A stretch of DNA of 64,000 nt from Terfezia claveryi (lineage: Eukaryota; Ascomycota; Pezizomycetes; Pezizales; Pezizaceae), in assembly GCA_015179025.1 (NCBI GenBank), contig WHUX01000021.1, positions 62,001 to 126,000 on the forward strand. Reading direction: 5' to 3'. Positions 53,082-63,363 of this stretch are shown piece by piece. The position numbers and the translations under genes are program-made. The number at the start of each line of letters is the position of its first letter. Position 1 is the first letter of the stretch. The notes below the pieces were generated by a model. The model searched no databases. It was not told the origin of the DNA and worked only from the letters and a program-made list of their open reading frames with translations.

Positions 53082-55839
53082 GGAGAGAGTACGCCTGGGC
53101 ACGAGCCGGCTCGACATTTTACAGTAAGGCTCGAGCCGGCTCGAGCTCAAAGGAAGGCAGCCTCGAGCCTGCTCGAGCCCAAAAAGCTCGAGCCGCTCGA
53201 GCCCGGGCTCGAGCTTTTTCATAAGCGAGGTAACAAAATAAATATACATGAACTAAATACAAATGCCAATTCCTAATCATCTTCATCCAAACTTTCCGCA
53301 GGAAACCCCAAAATATCACCATCAACACTGAGCTCTTGTAGCCGGTCCAGCAGCTCCCGCTCCGCTGTCAACTCCTCCTGAGTAACCTCCGGAAACCCCA
53401 ACCAGTTTTTACTACACATAAGTGCATTCATCATGTTCTCACTCAGTGAGCTTCGGCGCTTTGTAAGAATCTGACCAGCAATGGAAAACATGCGCTCTGA
53501 GGGAACGCTAGTGGCTGGAATTGCAAGAAAATCTCGGGCCATCAGCGATAAATGTGGAAACTTTGATGCATAGGTTCGCCACCACTCAATCGGATCCACC
53601 TGAATAGCCAATTGGTATTAGAACTTAGAAGTTATTAAATAATTAACATAGAGTAGAGAACATACTTTTCGCCCTTCCACTGGTTCTTCTAGATATACTT
53701 CAATTTCCGACGGGGCATTAGAGGATGAATTGGATGATTGAGAGCCAAAGACTGCAAGAATAAAATCATCATCCAAGCCATCATTTTCAAAAGGATCAGA
53801 AGTATTGGGATGGTCGGAATCTGAAGAGGCTGGTGCATATTGATTGTTGTAGGTCTGTATGAAGCTTGTCTAAGCTTCAGTAATCCACTCTTCCCGCCAT
53901 GAGAGATTGCGAAAGGTCTGAAGCTTATATCGAGGGTCTAGAATAGTTGCGATAGCTTGAGAACTAGCTGTTTGCGCATGATAATGATCAAGCTTAATCC
54001 ATGCTTGTGTTAAAGCTTGAAATAAATCGCTATCAGGATCTGTTTCTCGAAGCTCTTCAACTAGCTGCTCAAGTCGTGATGCCAAAACTGCAAAATAAGG
54101 TAGCTGAAATGAAAGAGTAGGATAGGAGCTACCAGATAAATGTTCGGTAGCTTTGACAAAAATATCAAGGATAGACCGCAGCTGACTAAGTAAATTCCAA
54201 TCCTCTTCTGATAGCAAATATGACCGAAGTGATTGTTCAAGTCTGCAGACTGCATGAACTGCAGGTCGAAGCTCAATAAGCCGATTAAGTATATCATGTG
54301 TTGAATTCCAGCTAAATTTAAACATCAGTATCAGCAATATAGTGTAAGAAATACTACATACTGAACGGGCATATCTAAGATTAACTTTAATGGAGGTAAT
54401 TTTGCAGCTAAACTTTGAGCTTCAAAGCTCTCCCATAATAGATTAGAAGATCGTATCCTTCTGATAATTTGTCTCACACGCCAAAATACTTTAGGAATCT
54501 GATCAATTGGACTTAAATCAGTTTCTGCCTAAATATTATATGTATCCTGGTCTAGAGTAATGCATAGATGAGAGAGAAGCTCCTGAACTGCAAGATTAAT
54601 AATATGAGCCATACAACGAATATGATGATCCTTCACCTTAAATCCAGGCAAAGACTTCTCCAGAAGCTGTAACATCTTAGTATTAGTAGATGCATTGTCA
54701 GTAGTAATAGCTCTTATAGATTTAGTTAACTGAAAGTGCTAAAAAATAGAAAGAGATACCCAACTTAATGAATCTGCAGTATGTAAGCCTCGTAATCTCT
54801 TAAAGCCCAATAAGATAAAATGATATTCCCAATGTCTACCCTCAATATAATGACCAGTAATTCCAAGAAAAAGTATCTGAGTAGAAGAAGACCATGTATC
54901 TAATATAAAACTAATTTTTCCTCCTTCTTCACAATGGTCTTGAAGCCGCTTCAATATCTGCTGAAACAAAATGGTATATAAAGCTTGGATATCTCGAACT
55001 AAAGTATGTCTCGAAATCATATGAACTTTGCTATTACAATATTGCAGCAACCTCTGAAAATTTGAATTTTCAACCAGTGCAAGAGGGGAATTAGAACTAA
55101 TAATAAACGCTGCTAAATACTCTCGAAATATCTTACTATCAAATTGTGACAATCCACCTCGTATTGGTCCTTGTACTGCAGCAAGTACAAATGGTGTAGT
55201 TGTAACCGTTGTACCAGAGCCTGTAGAATCCAGCTCACATAATTTTGTATCTTCTTCAGCTTGTGTTGTTGGAAGTCGAGGATGATGTTTTCGCAAATGC
55301 CTCAATTGTGTACTACTAGTTGTGAAATTTGAACGCACTCTCCATGGAGCCCTATGACACTGTGTACAATAAATAACATGGTATCCTAGAATAAATATTA
55401 GCTGTATAGATATTAATATTCCATATTTTAGGTAGCATACCTGTATCATCCTCTACTGCTTTTTGGACAAGCAGCTTGCGTGAATAAATATAGTTATTAA
55501 AGCGCCGTGATGCCTCGCCTGAGACTATATTGGAATCTTGTAGTTCTTCATATCGACCGGCAAGTGAAGTAATAAAGTCTTGTACCGCAGGTGTAGGGCG
55601 TGATACAGGTGTAGGGCGTGACATTGCAGACAGCTGCGGCTTAACAAATGCTGCGGGATGCGGGGTGAAGAAGATGAAGTAAAGAAAGTATATTGAATGA
55701 TAGGAGGGGGCCACTATATTCAGTGATTATACCCTTGCACCCACACCTGGATATGCGCGGGTTTTGGCGGCCCGAAGATATATCGGGCTCGAGCTTTTAG
55801 CTCGAGCCGGCTCGGCTCGTGCCCAGGCGTAGGAGAGAG
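53082..55839 (-). mobile_element. hAT DNA transposon, full length
   Basis: The element spans 53090-55831 (2742 bp). Its termini read TACGCCTGGGCACGAGCCG at the left and the exact complement at the right (55813-55831). GGAGAGAG flanks both sides (53082-53089 and 55832-55839), the 8 bp duplication of hAT elements. Subterminal GGCTCGAGC repeats occur at both ends. It encodes one minus-strand transposase. It sits inside the TGTTA...TAACA element and is therefore the youngest insertion of that nest. Confidence 0.92.
53273..55624 (-). pseudogene. hAT transposase, nearly complete, with TAG stops
   Basis: Starts MSRPTPVSRPTPAVQDF at ATG 55624. A 55 bp intron (55386-55440; donor GTATGC, acceptor TTCTAG) joins DDT to GYHVIYC. 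The BED-type finger reads CTQCHRAPWRVRSNF...LRHLRKHH. Catalytic landmarks are FILDTWSS (first Asp, about 54905), ITTDNASTN (second Asp region, about 54700) and HIRCMAHIINLAVQ. The C terminus carries the dimerisation domain (EWWRTYASKFPHLSLMARDFLAIPATSVPSERMFS, about 53590-53490), with LTKRRSSLSENMMNALMC after it. A likely second intron lies near 54340-54360 and a third near 53610-53665. Stops are TAG at SIF*HFQ (54739), NI*AETD (about 54530) and EA*TSF (53870), all fitting CAG to TAG. Otherwise it is well preserved. Confidence 0.85.
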
Positions 55840-56151
55840 TCAAGGTCAAGGATCGATGTCAGAGATCAATATTAGGGGTCGGGGTTTCTGGGGTTGGCGC
55901 AATTGCCAGACACCTAGTAGTGGGTACGTAGGTCGCCACTATGGTACAGGGGCTGGAGTTCGGGGTCATGTGAGCCGCACGTGAGCGTAGGCTGGCGAGT
56001 GATGGGTCGCCAGTATATACTGGGGCCGGGGGGGGGTTCAGGGTCATGTGGGACCCCACGTGAGCATAGGCTGGCGAGTGCGTGGGTCGCCAGTATATAC
56101 CGGGGCCGTGGGTTCGGGAGACAGGGTAAAGGTATGATCCGTAACAACATC

Positions 56152-56660
56152 TCCAGCATGAGTATTCAAATATCTCGAACATGTGAATTCAGACATCTTC
56201 GACATGAGCATTTAGACATCTCCGGCATGAGTATTCAGACATCTTCAGCATGAGTATTCAGTCATCTCTAGCATGAGTATTCAAACATCTCGAATATGCA
56301 AATTCAGACATCTCCGGTATGGGCATTCAGACATCTCTGGCATGTGTATTCTCACATCTCGAACATGCAAATTCAGACATCTCTGGCATGTATATTTATA
56401 CATCTCCGGCATACGAATTCAGACATCTCGAACATGCGAATTCAGACATCTCTGGCATGGGCATTCAGACATCTCCGGCATATGTATTCTCACATCTCTC
56501 GAACATGAGTATTCACACATCTTGAACATACGAATTCAGACATCTCTGGCATGCGAATTCACATATCTCCAGTATGTGAATTCAGACATCTCGAACATGC
56601 AAATTCAGACATCTCAAACATGCGAATTCAGACATCTCTGGCATGTGTATTCAGACATTC
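56152..56660. repeat. 23 bp minisatellite, right part
   Basis: About 22 units of the same 23 bp repeat as 51720-51962, with alternating variants (CATCTCCGGCATG, CATCTCGAACATG). The plus strand stays open for up to 136 codons (MSIQTSR.CKFRHL), a by-product of the repeat. Confidence 0.85.
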
Positions 56661-57451
56661 ACCACTGGCACTTGCCCTTGTAGGTTTATACTGTGAATGC
56701 CTTGGAGACTTCTACGGCAATGTCCAACCCGAATTACCAGACTTTCGTCAACCACAAAGTAACGCAGAGGACAGTGGGTACTTTGCGAGATGCGAGAACA
56801 TGACGGCCTACCGGACAACGCAGAATAGTACAGTCAACCCTTGCCACTATAGGCTGGTCTCTGGTGCTCTCAGGAAACCCAACTCCTTATCTGTTCGTTC
56901 ACAAGTAGTATGAAAGTGTGATGTGTCCCACGTGATCGCATACCACCCATAAGCCATTCTTGAACCCAGAATCACCACCTTCCTCACCTGTGCCCACGTA
57001 CCAGTGTCACCATTTGGAATGGCTCTTCATGTCACCCTCATATTTATACTTACATATTTCAATCGTGAAGCCGCAAGAGGGCCATTGGTAGAGTCCCTCC
57101 CACACTGTTTCTATACAATCTCCAGCCAGACGATCTGCACTTACACCGCCCCATTTCGGAATCCGGCGCCAACCTAATCGGGCTATTTGGCACCACACGT
57201 CCCGGCCGCCCATACATGGCAATACTCCTGTTTTGATCCCTTATCTCTCCATTCTCTAGCGCCGGCACAATTCTTGTGCCCTGGCAGAGGACTGTGAAAG
57301 GACCGCTTAAAAGCCAGGACTCCTCCAAAGTTTTCTTTCCTTCTTCTCCTCTCTCCCCAATTGCCCTCCGTACGATTTCATCTACCGACAGCTTTTCAAT
57401 CCTAACTTTCACCCAACTCAAACAACTTTCCAACAACAATCAATCAACGAC
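56661..57451. other. 5' flank of the Ser/Gly/Ala-rich gene
   Basis: No independent gene is supported; a 126-codon minus frame (57059-57439) lacks motifs. 57325-57360 is a C/T-rich tract (TTTTCTTTCCTTCTTCTCC) of the kind found just upstream of fungal transcription starts, followed by an A/C-rich leader (CAACAACAATCAATCAACGA) before the ATG. Confidence 0.45.
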
Positions 57452-59913
57452 ATGTCTACAATGTCTACACGAAACTTCTCAATCATCAATGGTCTAATGA
57501 CCTATGCGCCCCGTAAGTGCTCTTCTGATGGTTTTTGCTGGGGATGCAGAGTGTTGGGAATTGTGTTGGTTACTCTAGTTACCCACGGATCGTACAAGTG
57601 TTTGATCGTTTTTGATTATGTTTGTGCGCTTCACTAAGACTATTGGCTAACGTATCTTCTGTTACAGCTGTGGGATTCCCCGGGGTGGCTAACATCGCGG
57701 TTCACTTCGGTGCCGACGGTGCAATTCAAGGTGCGTCCCTCAATGAAGTGAGGTCGAAGGTGCAGAGGTCGCAGAATCTGGTGCCCAAAGGCCCAGAGGA
57801 AGTGTCGGTTGCATGGCTTCCTGCGGGTGTGTACCTAACCATGCCGATCCTTGGAAAACGAGGCCCTGGTGGGGTTTTCCCGGGGTGCCGGCCTCCACAC
57901 CTGGTAGTGGAGGTGAGGGAGAAGGCGGCAGTGAAGAGGCGTCGCTTGGACTCGCCCCCAAGTGGCAGTGACTCAGAGACGAATATCCAGTGCAACAGTG
58001 CGTTGCCGGCAGCCGCCTACGGTCGCCAAAAATGGATTGTTCGTGTTGGTCGAAGATTCCGGGCAAAGACTGCATACACGCCGCAAGGCCGTGTGGTTGA
58101 GTGCTCAGTGAATATCAGGGGCGGGAATATTCGCCGTCCGCCATCATGGAGGACTCCAGCTGGTGTTTTCGGACACCGATTGGGAAGTACTTCCCAACAG
58201 GGGCCTAGCCTGGCTGCTAGTGTTCGGGTGGTTGCGAATTCGGCGGAGGTGGTGGCTTCGGCTTCCACTAATGAAGACACGAATGTCCTCGCTTTCCCCG
58301 GTGGAAGCGTAGGCCAGAGCAGTGGAAGTGATTCCCACTCTGCCTCTGATGTCACCATGGGAGAGACAAGTGCTGCAGAGGCTCCTGTCTCGACTGAGGC
58401 TGACATGGGAGAAGCTCCATTAGGAGATGGGCAGCGGATGAACAGCAACGAAGTCTCGCAAGAGATGGAGCTATCTGAAGCTGCACCTGGGCCCATTCAT
58501 GTTCGTTCTGGGGGAGAAACTTCGGTTGCTGCAGAGGCGCCTGTCTCAACTGAGGTTGACATGGGAGAATCTCCGTTAGGGGATGGACAGCAGATAAACA
58601 GAAGCAACGAAGTCTCGCAAGAGATGGAGCTCTCTGAAGCCGCGCCTGGCCCCATTTATGTTCGTTCTGGGGGAGAATCTTCGGTTGCGATGCAAGACGA
58701 TGACGACGAAGATCTTCCAGATGCCGAGGAAGCCAAGGTAGGGACTGCAATGGGGGTTTCGCATGTCGAAAACTCTACAATAGTGGAAACTACGGCTGCC
58801 GGAGTGTCTGGCGAGAGCTCCGCTGTCATGACTGTCCCGCCATCAAGGCCGTCACCGCCGGACGTGAAGAGCAAAGTTCCTGTTGGGCATGCTATGGAGG
58901 CTGTAGCAAGCTCCTCAGAATGTCCTCAGAGACCAAGCCAAGCGGCCCAGGTGGAGTCGTCATCATCCGTGATGGCGCCAGGAGTCGCAGTGGCTCCTGC
59001 CCCTAGTTCTGCCTCTCGTTCTGCCCCTAGTTCTGTCTCTCGTTCTGCCCCTAGTCCTGTCCCCCGTTCCGCCCCTGGTTCTGCCTCTGGTTCTGCCACT
59101 GGCTCTGCCTCCGGTTATGCCTCTGGTTCTACCTCTGGTTCTACCTCTGGTTCTACCTCTGGTTCTACCTCTGGTTCTACCTCTGGTTCCGGTCGGACTT
59201 TAGCGGTTCCAAGGTCCTCCCTGCTGTGTTCAAAAACCAGCGTGGCACCAAATCCCACTGACGTAGCCCTCGCGCGTGCGATGGGGTCGTTCGCTTTGGG
59301 AGAGACCCAGACGCTGCCAAAGGGAGTCGCAGTGGCTCCTGCCTCTAGTTCTGCCTCTAGTTCTGCCTCTCGTTCTGCCCCCCGTTCTGCCCCCCGTTCC
59401 GCCCCTGGTTCTGCCTCTGGCTATGCCTCTGGTTCTGCCTCTGGTTCTGCCTCTGGTTCTGCCTCTGGTTCTGCCTCTGGTTCTGCCTCTGGTTCTGCCT
59501 CTGGTTCTGCCTCCGGTTCTGCCTCTGGTTCCGGTCGGACTTTGGCGGTTCAAAGGTCCTCCCTGCTGTGTTCAAAAACCAGCGTGGCACCAAATCCCAC
59601 TGACGTAGCCCTCGCGCGTGCGATGGGGTCGTTCGCTTTGGGAGAGACTCACACGATGCCAAAGTCAAGTGCCAACCCAGTGCGCAAGGGTCATGAGATG
59701 TCGAAACGCCTAACGGCAGCTTTGGCTTCGAAGACCCCAACTCGTGGAGGAATCCAGAAACTTGGGGAAAACAAGGTTGATGTGGGGAAGAAGTTTCATC
59801 AACCGAAGGCCGAAGGGGAGGCGGAGAGGAGGAGGAGGAAAATAAGGGCCAAGATGCCCTTCTACGAGTCGGATACGGACGAGGAGATGGAGAAAAAGGA
59901 TGGAGGGGCCTAG
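57452..59913 (+). CDS. Hypothetical repeat-rich Ser/Gly/Ala protein, two exons, 768 aa
   Basis: Exon 1 (57452-57512) encodes MSTMSTRNFSIINGLMTYAP. A 155 bp intron (57513-57667) has donor GTAAGT, branch-like CTAAC (57648) and acceptor TTACAG. It leads in frame to VGFPGVANIAVHFGADG, and exon 2 stays open to TAG at 59911-59913. I do not recognise a family. About residues 20-230 look folded, with a basic KRRR near 109 that could direct nuclear import and QKWIVRVGRRFRAKTAY near 140. Two copies of a ~52-residue unit follow (about 245-355; EAPVSTE.DMGE.PLGDGQ, SEAAPGPI.VRSGGE). Then there are two copies of a ~110-residue unit (458-572 and 573-686). Each has a Ser/Pro/Arg start, a run of four-residue GSAS or GSTS repeats coded by 12 bp units, and a conserved end (RTLAV.RSSLLCSKTSVAP). 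The C terminus is basic then acidic. The role is unknown. Confidence 0.7.
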
Positions 59914-59969
59914 GTCCTGGATGATGGGGGTGCGAGGACGAGTCCTGAACAATATGGGGTAGGTTTCCT

Positions 59970-60058
59970 TTTGTTTTGCTTTTTTGATTTTGATTTTGAT
60001 TTTGATTTTTCTGCTTTTTCTGCTTTTTCTGCTTTTTCTGCTTTTTCTGCTTTTTTTC
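59970..60058. repeat. Simple repeats after the gene
   Basis: Tandem TTTTGA (about 5 units), then TTTTTCTGC (about 6 units), directly 3' of the Ser/Gly/Ala-rich gene. Confidence 0.8.
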
Positions 60059-60109
60059 ATTCTTTTTCTTGAATACCCGGTTACGAGACTTCGCGTGCTT
60101 TCAGTTTTT

Positions 60110-60600
60110 TATAATTTCCTTTGGTTTAAAACCCTCAGGGGGACAAAAAAAAACATAAAATAAAATAGGCCTACGGGTTGCCAAAAAAAGGGGGTGCCAG
60201 CTGGAGTGGGGCAATTTTCATTTGTTAGCGTTTGCTTTTCTTGTTAGCGTTTGCTTTTCTGTTGGCATTTGCGTGCGTGCGAGCGAGCGAGTTCTGCGAT
60301 CTCTAATTGGAAAACCCTCCGGGGACCCAAAAAAATATTAAATGAGATAGGCCTACGGGTCACCGAAAAAAGGGGGTGCCAGCTGGAGTGGGGCAATTTT
60401 CATTTGTTAGCGTTTGCTTTTCTGTTGGCATTTGCGAGCGAGCGAGCGAGTTCTGCGATCTCAAATTGGAAAACCCTCCGGGTACCAAAAAAAATATTAA
60501 ATAAGATAGGCCTACGGGCCACCGAAAAAAGGGGGGGCCAGCTGGAGTGGGGCCGTCTTCATGTGTTCTTTCTGATTTTTTTGGAATTTTTTTTTTTTAT
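60110..60600. repeat. ~160-180 bp tandem repeat, three units
   Basis: TAGGCCTACGGG recurs at 60166, 60348 and 60507. Units share AAAACCCTC, GGGTGCCAGCTGGAGTGGGG (GGGGGCCAGC in the last), GTTAGCGTTTGCTTTTCT and a GAGC/GCGA run. The 146-codon frame here is a repeat artefact. Confidence 0.8.
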
Positions 60601-60634
60601 CTTTAAGTCTCGTAACCGGTACGTTTATTGCTGG

Positions 60635-61000
60635 GTGAAGTGGCGATTTGGCGGTTTGGCGCTTTGGCGATTTGGCGGTTTGGTGGTTTGAGTTTGGCGG
60701 GGTGAGTGGCGGTTTGGCGATTAGGTGGTCAGGAGGTTTGGCCGTTTGGCGGTTCGGCAGTTTTGGTGTTTGGCGTGTTTGGGGGGGGGGGGGAATTCCG
60801 GTTTGGCGGTTTGGCGGTTTGGCGGTTTGGCGGTTTGGCAGTTTGGTGGTTTGTGGGGGGTGAGTGGCGGTTTGGCGGTTTGGCGGTTTGCCAGTTGGTG
60901 GTGTTGCGGTTTGGAGGGGTGAGTGGCGTTTGGCAGTTTGGTGGATTGGCGGTTTGGGGGGTGAAGTGGCAGTTTGGCGATTTGGCTGTTCGAGTGGGTG
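60635..61000. repeat. (TTTGGCGG)n minisatellite
   Basis: An 8 bp unit TTTGGCGG with variants, interrupted by GGGGTGAGTGGC at 60698, 60858 and 60917, and by a run of G at 60781-60793. Three overlapping long frames of Trp/Arg/Phe/Gly repeats come from the repeat. Confidence 0.85.
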
Positions 61001-62459
61001 TTTCGCTTCAAGGTAAGGACTTCTTTTGCTCGAAAACTCGATTGTTTGTTAGAAACCTGCTAATGCATTTGACTAGACACATCAAGTTTCCTGCCACCCC
61101 CGGTAGAAATAGATGTACAAACTCGCCTACCAATTCTACCTCATGGTATGGAATAGCAAAGGTGCATGAGATTTCGACACAACGACATCAATGAATTCAT
61201 CTTTCATTCCGGCTCCAAACGAGAATGGATTGTGGGTAAGAATACAGCCATCATCGAGTTCACAAAACCTTCCAAGTGGTCTCCCTAGGCAACTCTCAAT
61301 ATGATCCAAGCATGAGGGGACAACATCTCATCCAATCGCTTCAAATATTCACCACATCATCCATTATAACCAAGTCAACACAAAATACATGCAATAATCC
61401 ATGAAGGAAAACGAAGCCCCGACCCAATTTGAGGAAAGCGGAAGATGAAAACCCGTGGCTTCATAGCTACCAAATAGTATGTGCTTTTTCCACTTCATGA
61501 ACGCCCAACTCAAGGACTAATCAGGTTTCTGCCACAGTTTCTCCGAGTTCTATTAATATATTTCTCGCCATAGACTTTTAAGATCTAGACTCAGGCATGA
61601 GAAACAAACTGAGTTCTCAACGAACACCGCCTTGATGGAGGTTATTCTTGAACACGAGGCAATAATGACGATCAAAAGGATTGAAGTCATTTACAATAAC
61701 TTCATAACTCTCAATTCCGATCAGTCCTAAGTTCTGCGCCTGATTGAAGCTCCAAATACGAGCCAACAATGAACAATCAAACGATGAAGTTCAACTCAGG
61801 CAACTCAAGTTACCCTACAAATATCCATACTCCCAGCGATCACAATCAATGAATCCTAGGTACTACGAAACTCAACTCACTCTACGAAGGTTACTCTTTT
61901 CTGGCAAACTTGAATGGTATGTTTTGTTTTGGAACAACCTCACAAAACCAAACTACCATTAAATGAGTTCTATGGACGGCTGGAGTGGTAGCGCAAAGGA
62001 GCCTTCAAAAACGAGCAACATAAACCGAGAAACTTCAAAACAGTGAAGCCTAAACGGCAAACAGCAAGGCTACATAAAGAAAGCCTGGCAATGAAAAGAA
62101 AGTCAAAAGCTCGTGAATCAGAAAGCGAAAAGGTCCGGGCGGACGACAACCTGAAAAGTGGGAAGGAGGGAGGCGAGCCACTGCCAACGTCTAGCACAAA
62201 CACGATAAACGAACAACACATTCTCCGGCTACAATGACTGTGTCAGGATCACGATCTACGAGCCAGTCGAACAATGACAGTACAGCTACTCAAGTCACAT
62301 CGGCGCGAGCTTGTAGTGGCAGATATGAATTTGCTTATCGAATCACTGATGGAATGATTTCGGCAAGCACTGGGGAAGAGAACAAGGGAAATAACAGTTC
62401 AAACAAAACCGGCAAGGAAGAATGCCAGGGATACAAAACAATTAAACACCAAACTTAAA
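61001..62459. other. Unassigned, ends in a poly-A run
   Basis: Only short frames are present. Two consecutive plus-strand frames (62043-62237, Lys/Glu-rich; 62234-62458, Ser/Asn-rich) end at a run of about 21 A (62459-62479), which hints at a retroposed sequence, but I recognise no motif. Confidence 0.35.
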
Positions 62460-62573
62460 AAAAAAAAAAAAAAAAAAAAGCCAAAGAATACAGAGTATAA
62501 AGAAAGAATCAAAGCCAAAAAGGACAAAGCAAGAGAAAAATAATTTACATACAAGTGATTGAGGGAATAGTAA

Positions 62574-62654
62574 TTAGATAGATGACACTTTTTTATTTAT
62601 TTATTATTTTTTATTATTTTTATTATTTTTATTTTTATTTTAGATAGATGACAC
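62574..62654. repeat. AT-rich insertion flanked by a 15 bp duplication
   Basis: TTAGATAGATGACAC occurs at 62574-62588 and 62640-62654 around about 51 bp of (TTTTTATTA)-type sequence. This looks like a retro-insertion of which little more than the tail survived, or a slippage product. Confidence 0.5.
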
Positions 62655-62776
62655 AATACGATGTAGTACTAGTTGAGTAGATAGTTATAGAGATATGCCT
62701 CGTCAACTTGTTCATACTCATACTCGATCCAGATACAATGGGAAATACCTAAACTCTTCTCATGTAAATATACATA

Positions 62777-63361
62777 CAGTGAACTCTCGATATAAGAATA
62801 TCGTCCGGCGGGGGGGGGGTAATATTCTTATATCAAATATTCTTATATCAAATGTCAGGGTAACTACTAAAGGTATACATCAAGAAAGAGAATTAACGTG
62901 AGGTAGAGGAAGAACTAGGTACAGGAGAACCAGGAACCGCCCCGGATGACGTGAAGAAGACAGTATGCATGTGCATAGTCATATATCTCCTTGCGTTCTT
63001 CTTCCGTCCAACCTTTACTTTTCAATGCACCACTAGCAGGCATATCGAATTAGTTCGGGGGTTCGAGGTGGTATTGTAGGTGTAGCAATATTGTGTGTCG
63101 CGGTATTGTGTGTCGCGGTATCGTGTGTCGCAGTATTGTGTTTGGCGGTGTTGTATTTGGTAGCGATGTCTTGTTGGTTGTGGGGTATTTATTATCGATA
63201 AGCATTCTTATTCCAGCTAGGCTGTTTAATATTACCCAATCAGGTACTCTTGCTATAAGAATACCTTAGTAAACAATCTTGAGAAAATAAGATCAAATAT
63301 ATTCTTATTTTGTATGGGGGCGGGGGGGGGGGGTGTATATTCTTATATCGAGAGTTCACTG
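62777..63361. mobile_element. Non-autonomous pogo/mariner-type element
   Basis: A 585 bp element with perfect 24 bp inverted termini beginning CAGTGAACTCTCGATATAAG (62777-62800; complement 63338-63361), flanked by TA (62775-62776 and 63362-63363). G runs follow the left terminus and precede the right one. The interior has AATATTCTTATATCAA repeats and a ~17 bp GTATTGTGTGTCGCG minisatellite (63085-63150). A short minus frame from 63043 (MPASGALKSKGWTEEERKEI) resembles nothing I can name. The first ten terminal bases equal those of 8313-8876, so the two are related families. Confidence 0.75.
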
Positions 63362-63363
63362 TA

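Larger units (their letters stand above)
51958..56151. mobile_element. TGTTA...TAACA element inserted in the minisatellite
   Basis: The insertion runs 51963-56146, starts TGTTATAAAACGG, ends CCGTAACA, and is flanked by ACATC on both sides (51958-51962 and 56147-56151). Ends and 5 bp duplication are those of an LTR retroelement. Without the hAT element nested in it, it is about 1.43 kb, has no retroviral genes and no obvious internal long repeat, so a solo LTR is the best reading. It contains a 9 bp minisatellite and, at 55960-56115, a ~70 bp duplication (GGCTGGCGAGTG, GGGTCGCCAGTATATAC). Confidence 0.65.

Noticed and set aside
59230..59740. Minus-strand frames of RNQRQNQRQN or GRTRGRTRG repeats
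   Set aside because: Antisense translation of the GSAS-coding 12 bp repeat.
60648..61194. Trp/Phe/Gly-rich frames up to 162 codons
   Set aside because: Generated by the 8 bp TTTGGCGG repeat.
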